From contig CACXGJ010000162.1 of NCBI GenBank assembly GCA_902767125.1, forward strand, positions 1-8,955: a stretch of 8,955 bases of DNA, given 5' to 3'. The notes beneath the pieces were generated by a model that was given only the letters and a program-made list of their open reading frames with translations, was not told where the DNA came from and made no database searches. Below are positions 1-6,596 of this stretch, piece after piece. This stretch comes from an uncultured Ruminococcus sp. (GTDB lineage Bacteria > Bacillota > Clostridia > Oscillospirales > Acutalibacteraceae). Within the stretch, counting starts at the first letter, position 1, and each line of letters begins with the position of its first letter. Position numbers and translations under genes: made by a program.

Positions 1-40
1 CAGTGAGTGCTTTGCAAAAATGAAGGAAGATCAGGACTAA
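1..40 (+). CDS. C-terminal end of an unidentified protein (partial)
   Basis: Only one plus-strand frame stays open from the left edge. It gives 12 residues, SECFAKMKEDQD, and stops at TAA (38-40). The other two plus-strand frames stop within the first 23 bases. A rho-independent terminator follows 40 bases later, which supports this being the true end of a gene. Too little is present to name the product. The tail is charged and hydrophilic. Confidence 0.4.
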   Translation, partial: SECFAKMKEDQD

Positions 41-80
41 ATTCCTATCCCAAAAAAATTTATTCCCTAAAAAATGAGAG

Positions 81-115
81 GCGTTTCGGAGTTATTATAC
101 TTCGGAACGCTTTTT
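81..115 (+). terminator. Rho-independent terminator after the upstream gene
   Basis: An 11-bp stem (81-91 with 100-110, including two G-T wobbles) closes an 8-base loop and is followed directly by five T's (111-115). It separates the partial gene at the left edge from the LRR gene, so the LRR gene probably has its own promoter. Confidence 0.8.
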
Positions 116-180
116 CAATTCAGGAATGAGAAGTTTTTTGGAGCTTTTTTCATAAAATTATAGATTTTTGTTAATTTATG

Positions 181-189
181 TGATATAAT
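181..189 (+). promoter_or_regulatory. Extended -10 promoter of the LRR gene
   Basis: TGATATAAT is a perfect extended -10 element (TGnTATAAT), with the hexamer at 184-189. At the usual 17-base distance (161-166) the sequence is TAGATT, a poor -35, so recognition would depend on the TG extension. TTGTTA at 168-173 resembles a -35 but is too close. Transcription would start near 196, giving a leader of about 25 bases that carries the ribosome binding site GGAGGGA (210-216). Confidence 0.55.
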
Positions 190-221
190 ATATTCAAATA
201 TTCATATATGGAGGGACTTTT

Positions 222-2414
222 ATGAAATGTTTGAATAAGGTGCTCGCATTATCAATGTCATTGGCTTTACTGTCGTGTATGGGTGCGGATATGCCGGTTA
301 TATCAAATATGGATATACCTGTCAGTGCTTATATTTATGATGACACGGGAAAGCTGCACTATGGGGATTTTGATTATGTTTTGACGGATTCGGGCGGAGT
401 CGAGATATCAAGATATCTCGGCAGCAGCAGTAATGTTACCATACCTGCAAAAATTGACGGGAAAAAGGTCGTTTCCATAGGCAGAAATGCTTTCAAAGAA
501 GAAAAAAATATAAAGTGGGTCATCATTCCGACAACGGTTGAAAGTATCGGAATGGAGGCTTTTGCTTCTTGTGAGTCTCTGACAAGTATAAGAATACCGG
601 GAAGTGTGCGGGAAATAGGATATGCGGCTTTTTATAGGTGCAGTTCACTGAAAACAGCCACTATCAAAGAAGGCGTTAAATCTATCAATGGCAGTGCTTT
701 TAATCTGTGTGATGGACTTACAAAAGTTTCTATTCCCGATTCTGTAAGCTATATCGGCTCGGATGCCTTTCAAGGATGTGAAAAGCTTGAAAATGTCACT
801 GTAAACGGAAAATTGGATGATGGTGCTTTTAGAAGCTGTCATTCGCTTAAATCGGTCACAGTCAAAGATGGCTGTACCTCAATCGGAAATGAAGCCTTCC
901 ATGAGTGCTGGTCGCTTGCAACCGCAAATCTTTCAGACAATATCGAAGCTATGGGTTACAGTTGCTTTATGAATTGTACAAGACTCGATAATGTAGTTCT
1001 TCCAAAGAATCTTACGAAATTTCAGTCGTCAGCTTTCAGAGACTGTACAAACCTTAAATCCGTGACCTTGAATGATAAGATAACAGGTATTCCGGCCTAT
1101 TGCTTTTATAATACCCAAATAACAAAGATAGTCCTTCCGAACAGTGTCAAGTCAATAGGTGACAGTGCTTTTTACAATACTCCTCTGACAAGCATAAATA
1201 TTCCGTCAAATCTTACAAATATTGGGGCAGCTGCCTTTGCAAACTGTCAGGGGATAAAGTCTTTTTATCTGCAGGATAAGATAACTTATATAGGAATATC
1301 AGCTTTTGCTAATTGTCAGAATCTTTCATTCGTAAGACTTCCCAAAAATCTTTTCAGGATAAATGACAGCCTCTTTAATGGATGTACTAATCTTGTGACA
1401 GTACAGACAGGCTCGGGACTTGGCGAAATAGGCTGCTATGCTTTCAAGGACTGTACATCCCTCAAAAAACTCGAAACAGGAAAGAATGTTTATGCAATAA
1501 ACGACCTTGCTTTTTTGAACTGCAACTGTACACTCTACGGTGAAGCAGACTCGTATGCCGAAAAATTCGCTGTACGCCGAGCAATACCTTTTGTCGCATA
1601 TCTCGGCAATAAATCGACTGTTGTTGAATCCGATGTTTTAATGGGTGATATAGTTGTATTCAGATTTGATGCAGGCGGAGGTGCAGGAGGATATAAATAC
1701 GCTGTTACATACAAAAAGGCGGCTGATACAAAATACATCACCCTACAGGATTATAAAGAGGGTACAGGATATGTATTTGAGCCGACACAGGCAGGTGAAT
1801 ATGATTTTTATATAGCGGTGCGTGATGCAAAGAATACTGTCAGAAAAAAATATTTCAGGATAACCGTAAACAATCCCATCAATAATATCTCGACCATTGA
1901 CAGAACAACGGTGAATGTCGGTGAGAGTGTCAATATAACAGGAAAGGTATCGGGCGGCTGCGGAAATATACAATATGCTTTATTGAACAGTAACAGTGTA
2001 ATAAAGAATTACAGCTCAAATAACAAATTCAGCTATAAGTTCACTAAATCGGGCAATTATAAGATAGTTGTCAAGGCAAAGGACAGCAGGGGAGCTGTTT
2101 CGGCAAAGTCGTTCAATGTAACGGTAAAATATGTACCGCCTAAAAATATTTCGGAGATCTCTGCAACAACAGTAAGATACGGTGATGAAGTCAGATTTTA
2201 CCCGAAATCCGAGGGAGGAAATGCCCCGTATTATTACAGGATAACATACAGGAAAAAAGGTGCGACCGAATGGACAGTATTTCAGGACTATACCACCGCC
2301 ACACCAAAAACCTTCAAGCCGTCAAGAATAGGCGATTATGAGATAGTTATAAAGCTCAAGGATTCTGTCGGCAACACCTCAAGAAAAACCTTTGACCTCA
2401 CAGTTACAATATGA
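222..2414 (+). CDS. Secreted BspA-type leucine-rich-repeat protein with three C-terminal Ig-like domains
   Basis: This is a predicted cell-surface or secreted protein of 730 residues. The N-terminus has a basic start, a hydrophobic core (about residues 7-19) and a likely signal peptidase I site after VSA (34-36). Cys19 in ALLSC is a weak lipobox alternative. Residues 72-433 hold 16 BspA-type LRR units (LRR_5 family) with the consensus AFxxCxxLxxVxIPxxVxxIG. The region ends with the usual capping pattern, YAEKFA…IPFVAY. Residues 466-730 hold three Ig-like beta-sandwich domains ending in F.[IV]TV. I see no LPXTG sorting motif, dockerin, SLH domain or C-terminal membrane segment, so how it stays on the cell is unclear. 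Start choice: ATG at 222 lies five bases after a GGAGGGA Shine-Dalgarno and begins the signal peptide. The gene stands alone between two terminators. Family members mediate adhesion or binding to host or fibre in some bacteria; the ligand here is unknown. Confidence 0.9.
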   Translation: MKCLNKVLALSMSLALLSCMGADMPVISNMDIPVSAYIYDDTGKLHYGDFDYVLTDSGGVEISRYLGSSSNVTIPAKIDGKKVVSIGRNAFKEEKNIKWVIIPTTVESIGMEAFASCESLTSIRIPGSVREIGYAAFYRCSSLKTATIKEGVKSINGSAFNLCDGLTKVSIPDSVSYIGSDAFQGCEKLENVTVNGKLDDGAFRSCHSLKSVTVKDGCTSIGNEAFHECWSLATANLSDNIEAMGYSCFMNCTRLDNVVLPKNLTKFQSSAFRDCTNLKSVTLNDKITGIPAYCFYNTQITKIVLPNSVKSIGDSAFYNTPLTSINIPSNLTNIGAAAFANCQGIKSFYLQDKITYIGISAFANCQNLSFVRLPKNLFRINDSLFNGCTNLVTVQTGSGLGEIGCYAFKDCTSLKKLETGKNVYAINDLAFLNCNCTLYGEADSYAEKFAVRRAIPFVAYLGNKSTVVESDVLMGDIVVFRFDAGGGAGGYKYAVTYKKAADTKYITLQDYKEGTGYVFEPTQAGEYDFYIAVRDAKNTVRKKYFRITVNNPINNISTIDRTTVNVGESVNITGKVSGGCGNIQYALLNSNSVIKNYSSNNKFSYKFTKSGNYKIVVKAKDSRGAVSAKSFNVTVKYVPPKNISEISATTVRYGDEVRFYPKSEGGNAPYYYRITYRKKGATEWTVFQDYTTATPKTFKPSRIGDYEIVIKLKDSVGNTSRKTFDLTVTI
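435..1520 (+). repeat. 16 LRR units of about 23 residues (69 bases)
   Basis: The conserved Phe of the AF core falls at residues 91, 114, 137, 160, 183, 203, 226, 249, 272, 295, 317, 339, 362, 385, 408 and 431. Spacing is 23 residues except for one 20-residue step (183-203) and two 22-residue steps (295-317-339). Most units carry a Cys three residues after this Phe, forming a cysteine ladder. Those centred on 295 and 317 instead read FYNT, suggesting they arose together. The repetition is protein-level and the DNA copies have diverged. Confidence 0.88.
1617..2411 (+). repeat. Three tandem Ig-like (Y_Y_Y-like) domains
   Basis: The three copies span about residues 466-549, 558-636 and 646-729. 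Each has a start like VGxSVxI, a Gly-rich turn followed by a Tyr-rich strand (GGYKYAVTYKK, GNIQYALL, APYYYRITYRKK), a strand with F.P...G.Y.[FI].[IV], a KD or RD turn, and a closing F.[IV]TV. Copies 1 and 3 are most alike, sharing a TYKK or TYRKK strand and the following Q-D-Y. The resemblance to the Y_Y_Y class of bacterial Ig-like modules is from memory. Confidence 0.75.
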
Positions 2415-2422
2415 CCGATACA

Positions 2423-2465
2423 AAGCGGAGAAGTCTTATTAATTAAGAAATTCTCCGCTTTTTTA
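2423..2465 (+). terminator. Rho-independent terminator after the LRR gene
   Basis: A perfect 10-bp stem (AAGCGGAGAA at 2423-2432 with TTCTCCGCTT at 2451-2460) is followed by a T run to 2464. The 18-base loop can itself pair CTTA with TAAG. It lies eight bases after the LRR stop codon and insulates the next operon. Confidence 0.85.
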
Positions 2466-2505
2466 TGCAAATTTGCCGTTTTTATATCCAAAAACTATTT
2501 TGCAC

Positions 2506-2534
2506 TTGATATTTTAACAAATTTATACTATAAT
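2506..2534 (+). promoter_or_regulatory. Sigma-A promoter of the carboxyltransferase operon
   Basis: TTGATA (2506-2511), a 17-base spacer and a perfect TATAAT (2529-2534) match the housekeeping consensus at 11 of 12 positions. The expected start near 2541 gives a leader of about 38 bases containing AAAGGGAGG. No operator or riboswitch fold is evident in so short a leader, so expression may be largely constitutive. Confidence 0.8.
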
Positions 2535-2578
2535 ATCATGGAGAAAATTTTTTTCGGAACACAAAGGGAGGACAAAAA

Positions 2579-3946
2579 ATGACTGCTGAATCAAAATCAG
2601 GAATCATTTCAAAAGCCCGTGAAGAAATTTCTTCTTCAAAGGCATTTGAATATCTTACAAAATTATTTGATGACGGTATCTTTACGGAGATAGGAGCTTT
2701 TGCAAAATCGGATGATACTTATACAGAGGCTGCTGCGGCTCATGGTACTGTCAACGGAATGGGTGTGTATGCTTTTGCTCAAAATGCCGACTTCTGCGGA
2801 GGGGCTATGTCAAAGGCTCAAGCTGCAAAGATAAAAAAATTATATGACCTTGCTCTTAAATCGGGTGAACCTGTTGTTGCCTTTTATGACTCGACAGGCG
2901 GCAGGCTTTCACAGGGAACAGACCTGCTTGCAGCTTACGGTGATATTCTTAAATATTCAAACAATCTTTCGGGAGTTGTTCCGCAAATATCTGTGATAGT
3001 CGGAAAATGCTTCGGTACACAGGCACTTATTGCGGAATGTGCGGATATTGTCATCATGACCGAAAATGCACAGCTTTCGCTTGAAACAAGCGGTGAGGGA
3101 GCATCAGCCGAAGAAAATGCCAAAAAGGGCAATGCACATATCATCACGAAAAATGCTGATGAGGCTGTCGAAAAAGTAAAGTCTCTCATAGAGATACTTC
3201 CGTCAAATAACCTGTCAGGTGCATGTGTTGCCTATGATGAGATAAGTGCGGACGGTGTTCCGACATATGATACAAAGCCGTCAAAGGTGATATTTGATGT
3301 AGCTGATACAGAAAGTGCCGTTGAGATACAGGAAAATTACGTTAAGGCTGTCAGAACAGTTCTTGCAACAGTCAATGGTGTTACAGTGGGATTGGTCTCT
3401 GTTGAGGGCGAGATAGATGGAAAGTCATCTTCAAAGGCTGCAAGATTTGTCCGTTTCTGTGATGCGTTCAGTATTCCTGTGGCAGCTTTCATAGATGCCG
3501 AAAAATTCTGCTGTATCAAGTCTGCTGCCAAGCTGACCTCGGCTTATGCGGAGGCTACAACGGCTAAAATAAGCTTTATAACGGGAAACGCTTTCGGCTC
3601 GGTATATATAGCACTTGCAGGAACAGGTGCGGCGGCTGATATGACATTTGCCTGGACAAATGCAAGCGTATCGGCACTTACACCCGAAGCTGAAGCTGTC
3701 ATAATGCTCGGCGATGACTTTGGAGGCAAACTCAAAAATACCTCCGATCCCAAGGCTGAAAGGGAGAGAGTTATCGAAGCATATAAAAATGAAAATATGA
3801 CAGCCATGAAAGCTGCCGAAAACGGATATGTCGAGGATATCATTGAGCCTGAAAATACAAGGGAAAAGCTTATTGCAGCTCTTGATATGCTCGGAAATAA
3901 ACGTGTATCGACTCTGCCGAAAAAACATAATAATATTTATATATAA
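2579..3946 (+). CDS. Divergent carboxyltransferase, MmdA / transcarboxylase 12S-like
   Basis: The 455-residue protein belongs to the crotonase-fold carboxyltransferase family (MmdA, PccB, transcarboxylase 12S), which moves CO2 between carboxybiotin and an acyl-CoA. The N-domain (about 1-215) keeps KLFDDGIFTE, YAFAQNADFCGG and the DSTGGRLSQG relative of DSGGARIQEG. The C-domain (about 240-455) keeps KAARFVRFCDAFSIP (286-300), AYAEAT (322-327) and the family C-terminus TREKLIAALDML…PKKHNNI. It is about 50-60 residues shorter than typical members (recalled as about 510) and lacks much of the usual N-terminal basic helix. Key loops are changed. The first oxyanion segment reads GKCFGTQ (142-148) where MmdA has GPCAGGA. 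The second reads AFGSVY (338-343) in place of AYGGxY. The PGFLPGT…GGIIRHGAK loop is reduced to EKFCCIKSAAK (308-318). It is first in the operon, with SD GGGAGG seven bases before the ATG. The fold assignment is firm. The substrate is unknown, and a structural or non-CoA role is possible. Confidence 0.82.
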   Translation: MTAESKSGIISKAREEISSSKAFEYLTKLFDDGIFTEIGAFAKSDDTYTEAAAAHGTVNGMGVYAFAQNADFCGGAMSKAQAAKIKKLYDLALKSGEPVVAFYDSTGGRLSQGTDLLAAYGDILKYSNNLSGVVPQISVIVGKCFGTQALIAECADIVIMTENAQLSLETSGEGASAEENAKKGNAHIITKNADEAVEKVKSLIEILPSNNLSGACVAYDEISADGVPTYDTKPSKVIFDVADTESAVEIQENYVKAVRTVLATVNGVTVGLVSVEGEIDGKSSSKAARFVRFCDAFSIPVAAFIDAEKFCCIKSAAKLTSAYAEATTAKISFITGNAFGSVYIALAGTGAAADMTFAWTNASVSALTPEAEAVIMLGDDFGGKLKNTSDPKAERERVIEAYKNENMTAMKAAENGYVEDIIEPENTREKLIAALDMLGNKRVSTLPKKHNNIYI

Positions 3947-3968
3947 CATCGAAAGGAAAGTATTTGCT

Positions 3969-4331
3969 ATGAAAAATCTGAAAATAACCGTAAACGGAAC
4001 AGTCTATAATGTACAGGTCGAGGAGGCTGACGGCTCTGAAATACAGTCGGCACCCGTTCAGAAAGCTGCTGCACCGAAAGCTGCACCTGCTCCAAAGGCT
4101 GAACCGTCAGCAGCATCGGGCGAGCCTGTAAAATCACCTATGCCCGGTACTATCATAAATGTACTTGTAAAGCCGGGACAGGCTGTCAAAAAGGGCGATG
4201 TTCTTGTGATTCTTGAAGCCATGAAAATGGAGAATGAGATAAAATCAGCAAAGGATGCCACTGTCGTATCGGTTGCAGTAAATAAAGGCGAATCCGTTGA
4301 TACGGGTGCAGTTCTTGTAACACTCGGCTGA
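3969..4331 (+). CDS. Biotin carboxyl carrier protein (biotin/lipoyl attachment domain)
   Basis: This 120-residue mobile carrier corresponds to the 1.3S subunit of transcarboxylase or the gamma/C-type subunit of decarboxylases. It has three parts: a short N-terminal beta region (1-25, KITVNGTVYNVQVEE), an Ala/Pro/Lys-rich flexible linker (about 28-50), and a biotinyl domain (about 52-120). The domain has the entry motif SPMPGTI (56-62) and the biotinylation site EAMKMEN, with Lys86 as the predicted biotin attachment point. The frame stays open upstream to 3828, but that extension would run 119 bases into the previous gene. The ATG at 3969 has AAAGGA upstream and starts the conserved sequence, so it is preferred. 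It starts 22 bases after the carboxyltransferase stop and ends 16 bases before the 5S-like gene, consistent with one transcript. A biotin-protein ligase must be supplied from elsewhere in the genome. Confidence 0.93.
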   Translation: MKNLKITVNGTVYNVQVEEADGSEIQSAPVQKAAAPKAAPAPKAEPSAASGEPVKSPMPGTIINVLVKPGQAVKKGDVLVILEAMKMENEIKSAKDATVVSVAVNKGESVDTGAVLVTLG

Positions 4332-4347
4332 AAGGAGTCCTTATAAA

Positions 4348-5760
4348 ATGGCAAAAAAGATACAGATAACAGAAACCGTTCTGCGTGATGCCCATCAGTC
4401 ACTTATTGCAACGAGAATGCCGATTGAGGATATGCTCCCGATACTTCCCGCACTTGATGAGATAGGCTTTTATTCATTGGAGTGCTGGGGCGGTGCAACA
4501 TTCGATTCGTGTATAAGATTCCTCAATGAAGATCCTTGGGAAAGATTGAGAGTCATCCGCAAAAATTGTCCGAAGACAAAGCTCCAAATGCTTTTCAGAG
4601 GACAGAATATGCTCGGATACCGTCATTATGCGGATGATGTGCTTGAGTATTTCGTGCAGCGTTCAGTCGCAAACGGTATTGATGTAATAAGAATATTCGA
4701 TGCCCTCAATGACATAAAGAATCTTCAAACGGCTATAAATGCGGCAAAGGCGGCTAAAAAGGAAAATCCCAATGTTGAGGCACAGGTCGCAATGAGCTAT
4801 ACAACAGGACCTGTTTTCACAACTCAATATTATGTTGACTATGCAAAGAGGATAGAAGAAGCAGGAGCAGATTCCATCTGCATAAAGGATATGGCGGCTT
4901 TGCTGACACCGTATTATACTGCCGAAATTGTTGAGGCTATCAAGAAAGCTGTTAAAATTCCCGTTCAGATACATACTCACTATACATCGGGACTTGCATC
5001 AATGTGTCTGCTCAAGGGCATTGAAGCAGGTGCGGACAGGATCGACACAGCAATGTCACCGCTTGCAAACGGTACATCCCATGCACCGACAGAATCTATG
5101 GTAGCAGCATTGCAGGGAACGGAATATGACACAGGCATAGACCTTGTAAAGCTTTCGGAAATAAGAGAGTATTTTATGAAGCTCCGTGAAAAGTATATAA
5201 AAAGCGGTTTGCTTGATCCGAAAATGCTTGCAACAGATGCAAAGGCACTTATATATCAGGTTCCCGGAGGAATGCTGTCCAATCTTCTCAAGCAGCTCAA
5301 GGATGCAGGAAAGAGCGATAAATTGACAGAGGTTCTTGAGGAAGTGCCGAGAGTCCGCAAGGATGCAGGCTATCCTCCGCTTGTAACGCCAACATCACAG
5401 ATTGTCGGAACACAGGCTGTATTTAATGTTATCCTCGGCGAGCGTTATAAGATGTGCAACGGACAGTTCAAAGACCTTGTTGCCGGAAAATATGGTACAA
5501 CGCCTGTACCGATAGACCCTGAATTTAGAAAAAAGATAATAGGTGATCAGAAGCCTGTTGAATGTCGTCCCGCTGATCTGATCGAGCCTGAACTTGAGAA
5601 GCTCCGTGCAGAGATACCTCAATGGATAGAGCAGGAGGAGGATGTTCTGACCTATGCACAGTTCCCGGAGGTTGCCCCGAAATTCTTCAAGGCAAGACGT
5701 GACAAAAAGGTTGGCATAAATCCTGATGCCGACATCAAAAATAAGATACATCCCGTATAA
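4348..5760 (+). CDS. oadA: Oxaloacetate/pyruvate carboxyltransferase subunit (OadA / transcarboxylase 5S-like)
   Basis: The 470-residue protein moves a carboxyl group between oxaloacetate (giving pyruvate) and biotin. A TIM-barrel domain of the HMGL-like family (about 1-270) opens with TETVLRDAHQS. The metal-ligand set of the 5S subunit and pyruvate carboxylase is intact: Asp14, Lys180 in ICIKDMA (the lysine carbamylated in relatives), and His209 and His211 in IHTHYTSG. The conserved carboxylase domain (about 290-470) contains YQVPGGMLSNL and VTPTSQIVGTQAV. OadA proteins of sodium pumps are longer because they carry a C-terminal biotin domain; this one stops before it and presumably uses the separate carrier encoded just upstream. 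SD AAAGGAG (4331-4337) overlaps the carrier's stop codon. It is last in the operon. Pyruvate carboxylase subunit B is the main alternative name, but no biotin carboxylase (subunit A) is nearby. Confidence 0.92.
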   Translation: MAKKIQITETVLRDAHQSLIATRMPIEDMLPILPALDEIGFYSLECWGGATFDSCIRFLNEDPWERLRVIRKNCPKTKLQMLFRGQNMLGYRHYADDVLEYFVQRSVANGIDVIRIFDALNDIKNLQTAINAAKAAKKENPNVEAQVAMSYTTGPVFTTQYYVDYAKRIEEAGADSICIKDMAALLTPYYTAEIVEAIKKAVKIPVQIHTHYTSGLASMCLLKGIEAGADRIDTAMSPLANGTSHAPTESMVAALQGTEYDTGIDLVKLSEIREYFMKLREKYIKSGLLDPKMLATDAKALIYQVPGGMLSNLLKQLKDAGKSDKLTEVLEEVPRVRKDAGYPPLVTPTSQIVGTQAVFNVILGERYKMCNGQFKDLVAGKYGTTPVPIDPEFRKKIIGDQKPVECRPADLIEPELEKLRAEIPQWIEQEEDVLTYAQFPEVAPKFFKARRDKKVGINPDADIKNKIHPV

Positions 5761-5781
5761 TTCAATCAGCAATGTGCAATG

Positions 5782-5830
5782 AAATAAACTACCGCCCTGA
5801 ATTTTATGTCAGAGCGGTAGTTTATTTTTT
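5782..5830. terminator. Bidirectional terminator between convergent genes
   Basis: A perfect 14-bp stem (5782-5795 with 5814-5827) encloses a second 4-bp stem (CTGA/TCAG) and an 8-base loop. On the plus strand it is followed by a T run to 5830, ending the carboxyltransferase operon. On the minus strand it follows the cyclophilin gene, whose stop codon (5829-5831) touches the stem, and its flank is moderately T-rich. Confidence 0.88.
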
Positions 5831-6503
5831 ACGTTCTTATTCTTATGGAATTGATAACAGGCTGTTTTTCTTTTGGTATAGTACCGTTGTCATCTGTGGG
5901 TTCGGCTTCCTCGCATATCTTATCGACTACCGACATACCGTCTGTGACATAGCCGAAACAAGCATACTGTCCGTCAAGGTGAGGAGAGGTCTTGTGTACG
6001 ATAAAGAACTGTGAGCTTGCACTGTCCATTGAAAGAGATGTTCTCGCCATTGATATGGCACCTCTTGTATGAAGCAGGTTATTTTCTACACCGTTTGCGG
6101 AAAATTCGCCCTTTATTGTCTGTGCAATATTTTCTTTGTCTGTTCCTTCGGCATTTCCGCCCTGCATCATAAAGCCTTCCATTATCCTGTGGAATGTAAG
6201 ACCGTCATAAAATCCCATATTGGCAAGAGCAACGAAATTTGCACAGGATATAGGGGCGGCTTTTTGATCGAGCTTTACTATTATTTTGCCATAGTCCTTG
6301 ATGTCTATGTCGGCAAAGTATACTGTGTTTTCATCAAGCTCAACCAATTCATATTTGTCTTTCAAAGGTGTGTCGGCGGTACTTTCGACACTCGCTGAAG
6401 ATGATTCGGTTTTGCCGCTGTCGTTGCAGCCCGTCAATAAAGTTCCTGTCAAAACGCTTGCAAGAACAGCTAATGTGATGATTTTTACAAAGCCTTTTTT
6501 CAT
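5829..6503 (-). CDS. Cyclophilin-type peptidyl-prolyl cis-trans isomerase lipoprotein
   Basis: The 224-residue protein is a predicted membrane-anchored foldase for exported proteins. The signal peptide has a KK start, a hydrophobic core and lipobox LLTGC with Cys26 as lipidation site, followed by a Ser/Thr-rich tether (27-45). The cyclophilin domain (about 60-222) keeps FHRIMEGFMMQGG, in which Arg106, Phe111 and Gln114 match human CypA Arg55, Phe60 and Gln63. SQFFIVH (164-170) matches the CypA Gln111-Phe113 region. The tryptophan that confers strong cyclosporin binding in CypA (Trp121) is His175 here (HLDGQ), as in many bacterial cyclophilins. The ATG at 6503 has GAAAGGA about ten bases upstream. 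It is convergent with the carboxyltransferase operon and lies downstream of the VWA lipoprotein gene, with a terminator and a possible promoter between them. Clients are unknown, and exported neighbours are possible ones only by inference. Confidence 0.93.
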   Translation of the reverse strand: MKKGFVKIITLAVLASVLTGTLLTGCNDSGKTESSSASVESTADTPLKDKYELVELDENTVYFADIDIKDYGKIIVKLDQKAAPISCANFVALANMGFYDGLTFHRIMEGFMMQGGNAEGTDKENIAQTIKGEFSANGVENNLLHTRGAISMARTSLSMDSASSQFFIVHKTSPHLDGQYACFGYVTDGMSVVDKICEEAEPTDDNGTIPKEKQPVINSIRIRT

Positions 6504-6539
6504 TATATCATATTCCTTTCAAAAAATATTTACCCGTAT

Positions 6540-6568
6540 ATGATACCACAAAAACAGAGGCTATGCAA
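6540..6568 (-). promoter_or_regulatory. Possible promoter of the cyclophilin gene
   Basis: Read on the minus strand, TTGCAT (6563-6568), a 17-base spacer and TATCAT (6540-6545) make a sigma-A-like promoter with a good -10 (5 of 6) and a weak -35 (3 of 6). The -35 lies inside the stem of the terminator of the preceding gene. The gene needs a promoter here if that terminator is efficient. Confidence 0.4.
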
Positions 6569-6590
6569 ATATTTTTTATCTGCATAGCCT
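6550..6590 (-). terminator. Rho-independent terminator after the VWA gene
   Basis: On the minus strand, AGGCTATGCA pairs perfectly over 10 bp with TGCATAGCCT (plus-strand arms 6558-6567 and 6581-6590; 13-base loop). After three bases comes TTTTT (plus-strand A's at 6550-6554). It begins six bases after the VWA stop codon. The three-base gap before the T run may make it leaky and allow some read-through into the cyclophilin gene. Confidence 0.75.
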
Positions 6591-6596
6591 GAAATA

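Noticed and set aside
435..1520. Periodic 69-base repetition considered as a DNA repeat or CRISPR-like array
   Set aside because: The periodicity comes from coding of LRR units. The DNA copies are diverged and there are no identical repeats separated by unique spacers.
2415..2578. Possible riboswitch or leader control before the carboxyltransferase operon
   Set aside because: The gap is filled by the LRR terminator and a consensus promoter. The remaining leader of about 38 bases shows no aptamer-like fold.
3431..3949. 172-residue minus-strand open frame
   Set aside because: It is antisense to the carboxyltransferase, which has clear family motifs. The minus-strand product has no recognisable pattern.
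3828..3968. N-terminal extension of the biotin carrier frame, 47 residues upstream
   Set aside because: It overlaps the carboxyltransferase gene by 119 bases, is unlike biotin carrier N-termini, and the ATG at 3969 has a ribosome binding site and begins the conserved sequence.
5772..6014. 80-residue plus-strand open frame downstream of the 5S-like gene
   Set aside because: It starts inside the bidirectional terminator and lies antisense to the cyclophilin gene, with no ribosome binding site of note.
6502..6507. TATAAT on the minus strand, preceded by TGA, at the cyclophilin start codon
   Set aside because: It overlaps the ATG, so a transcript from it would lack the ribosome binding site and start. 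It is probably chance in AT-rich sequence.
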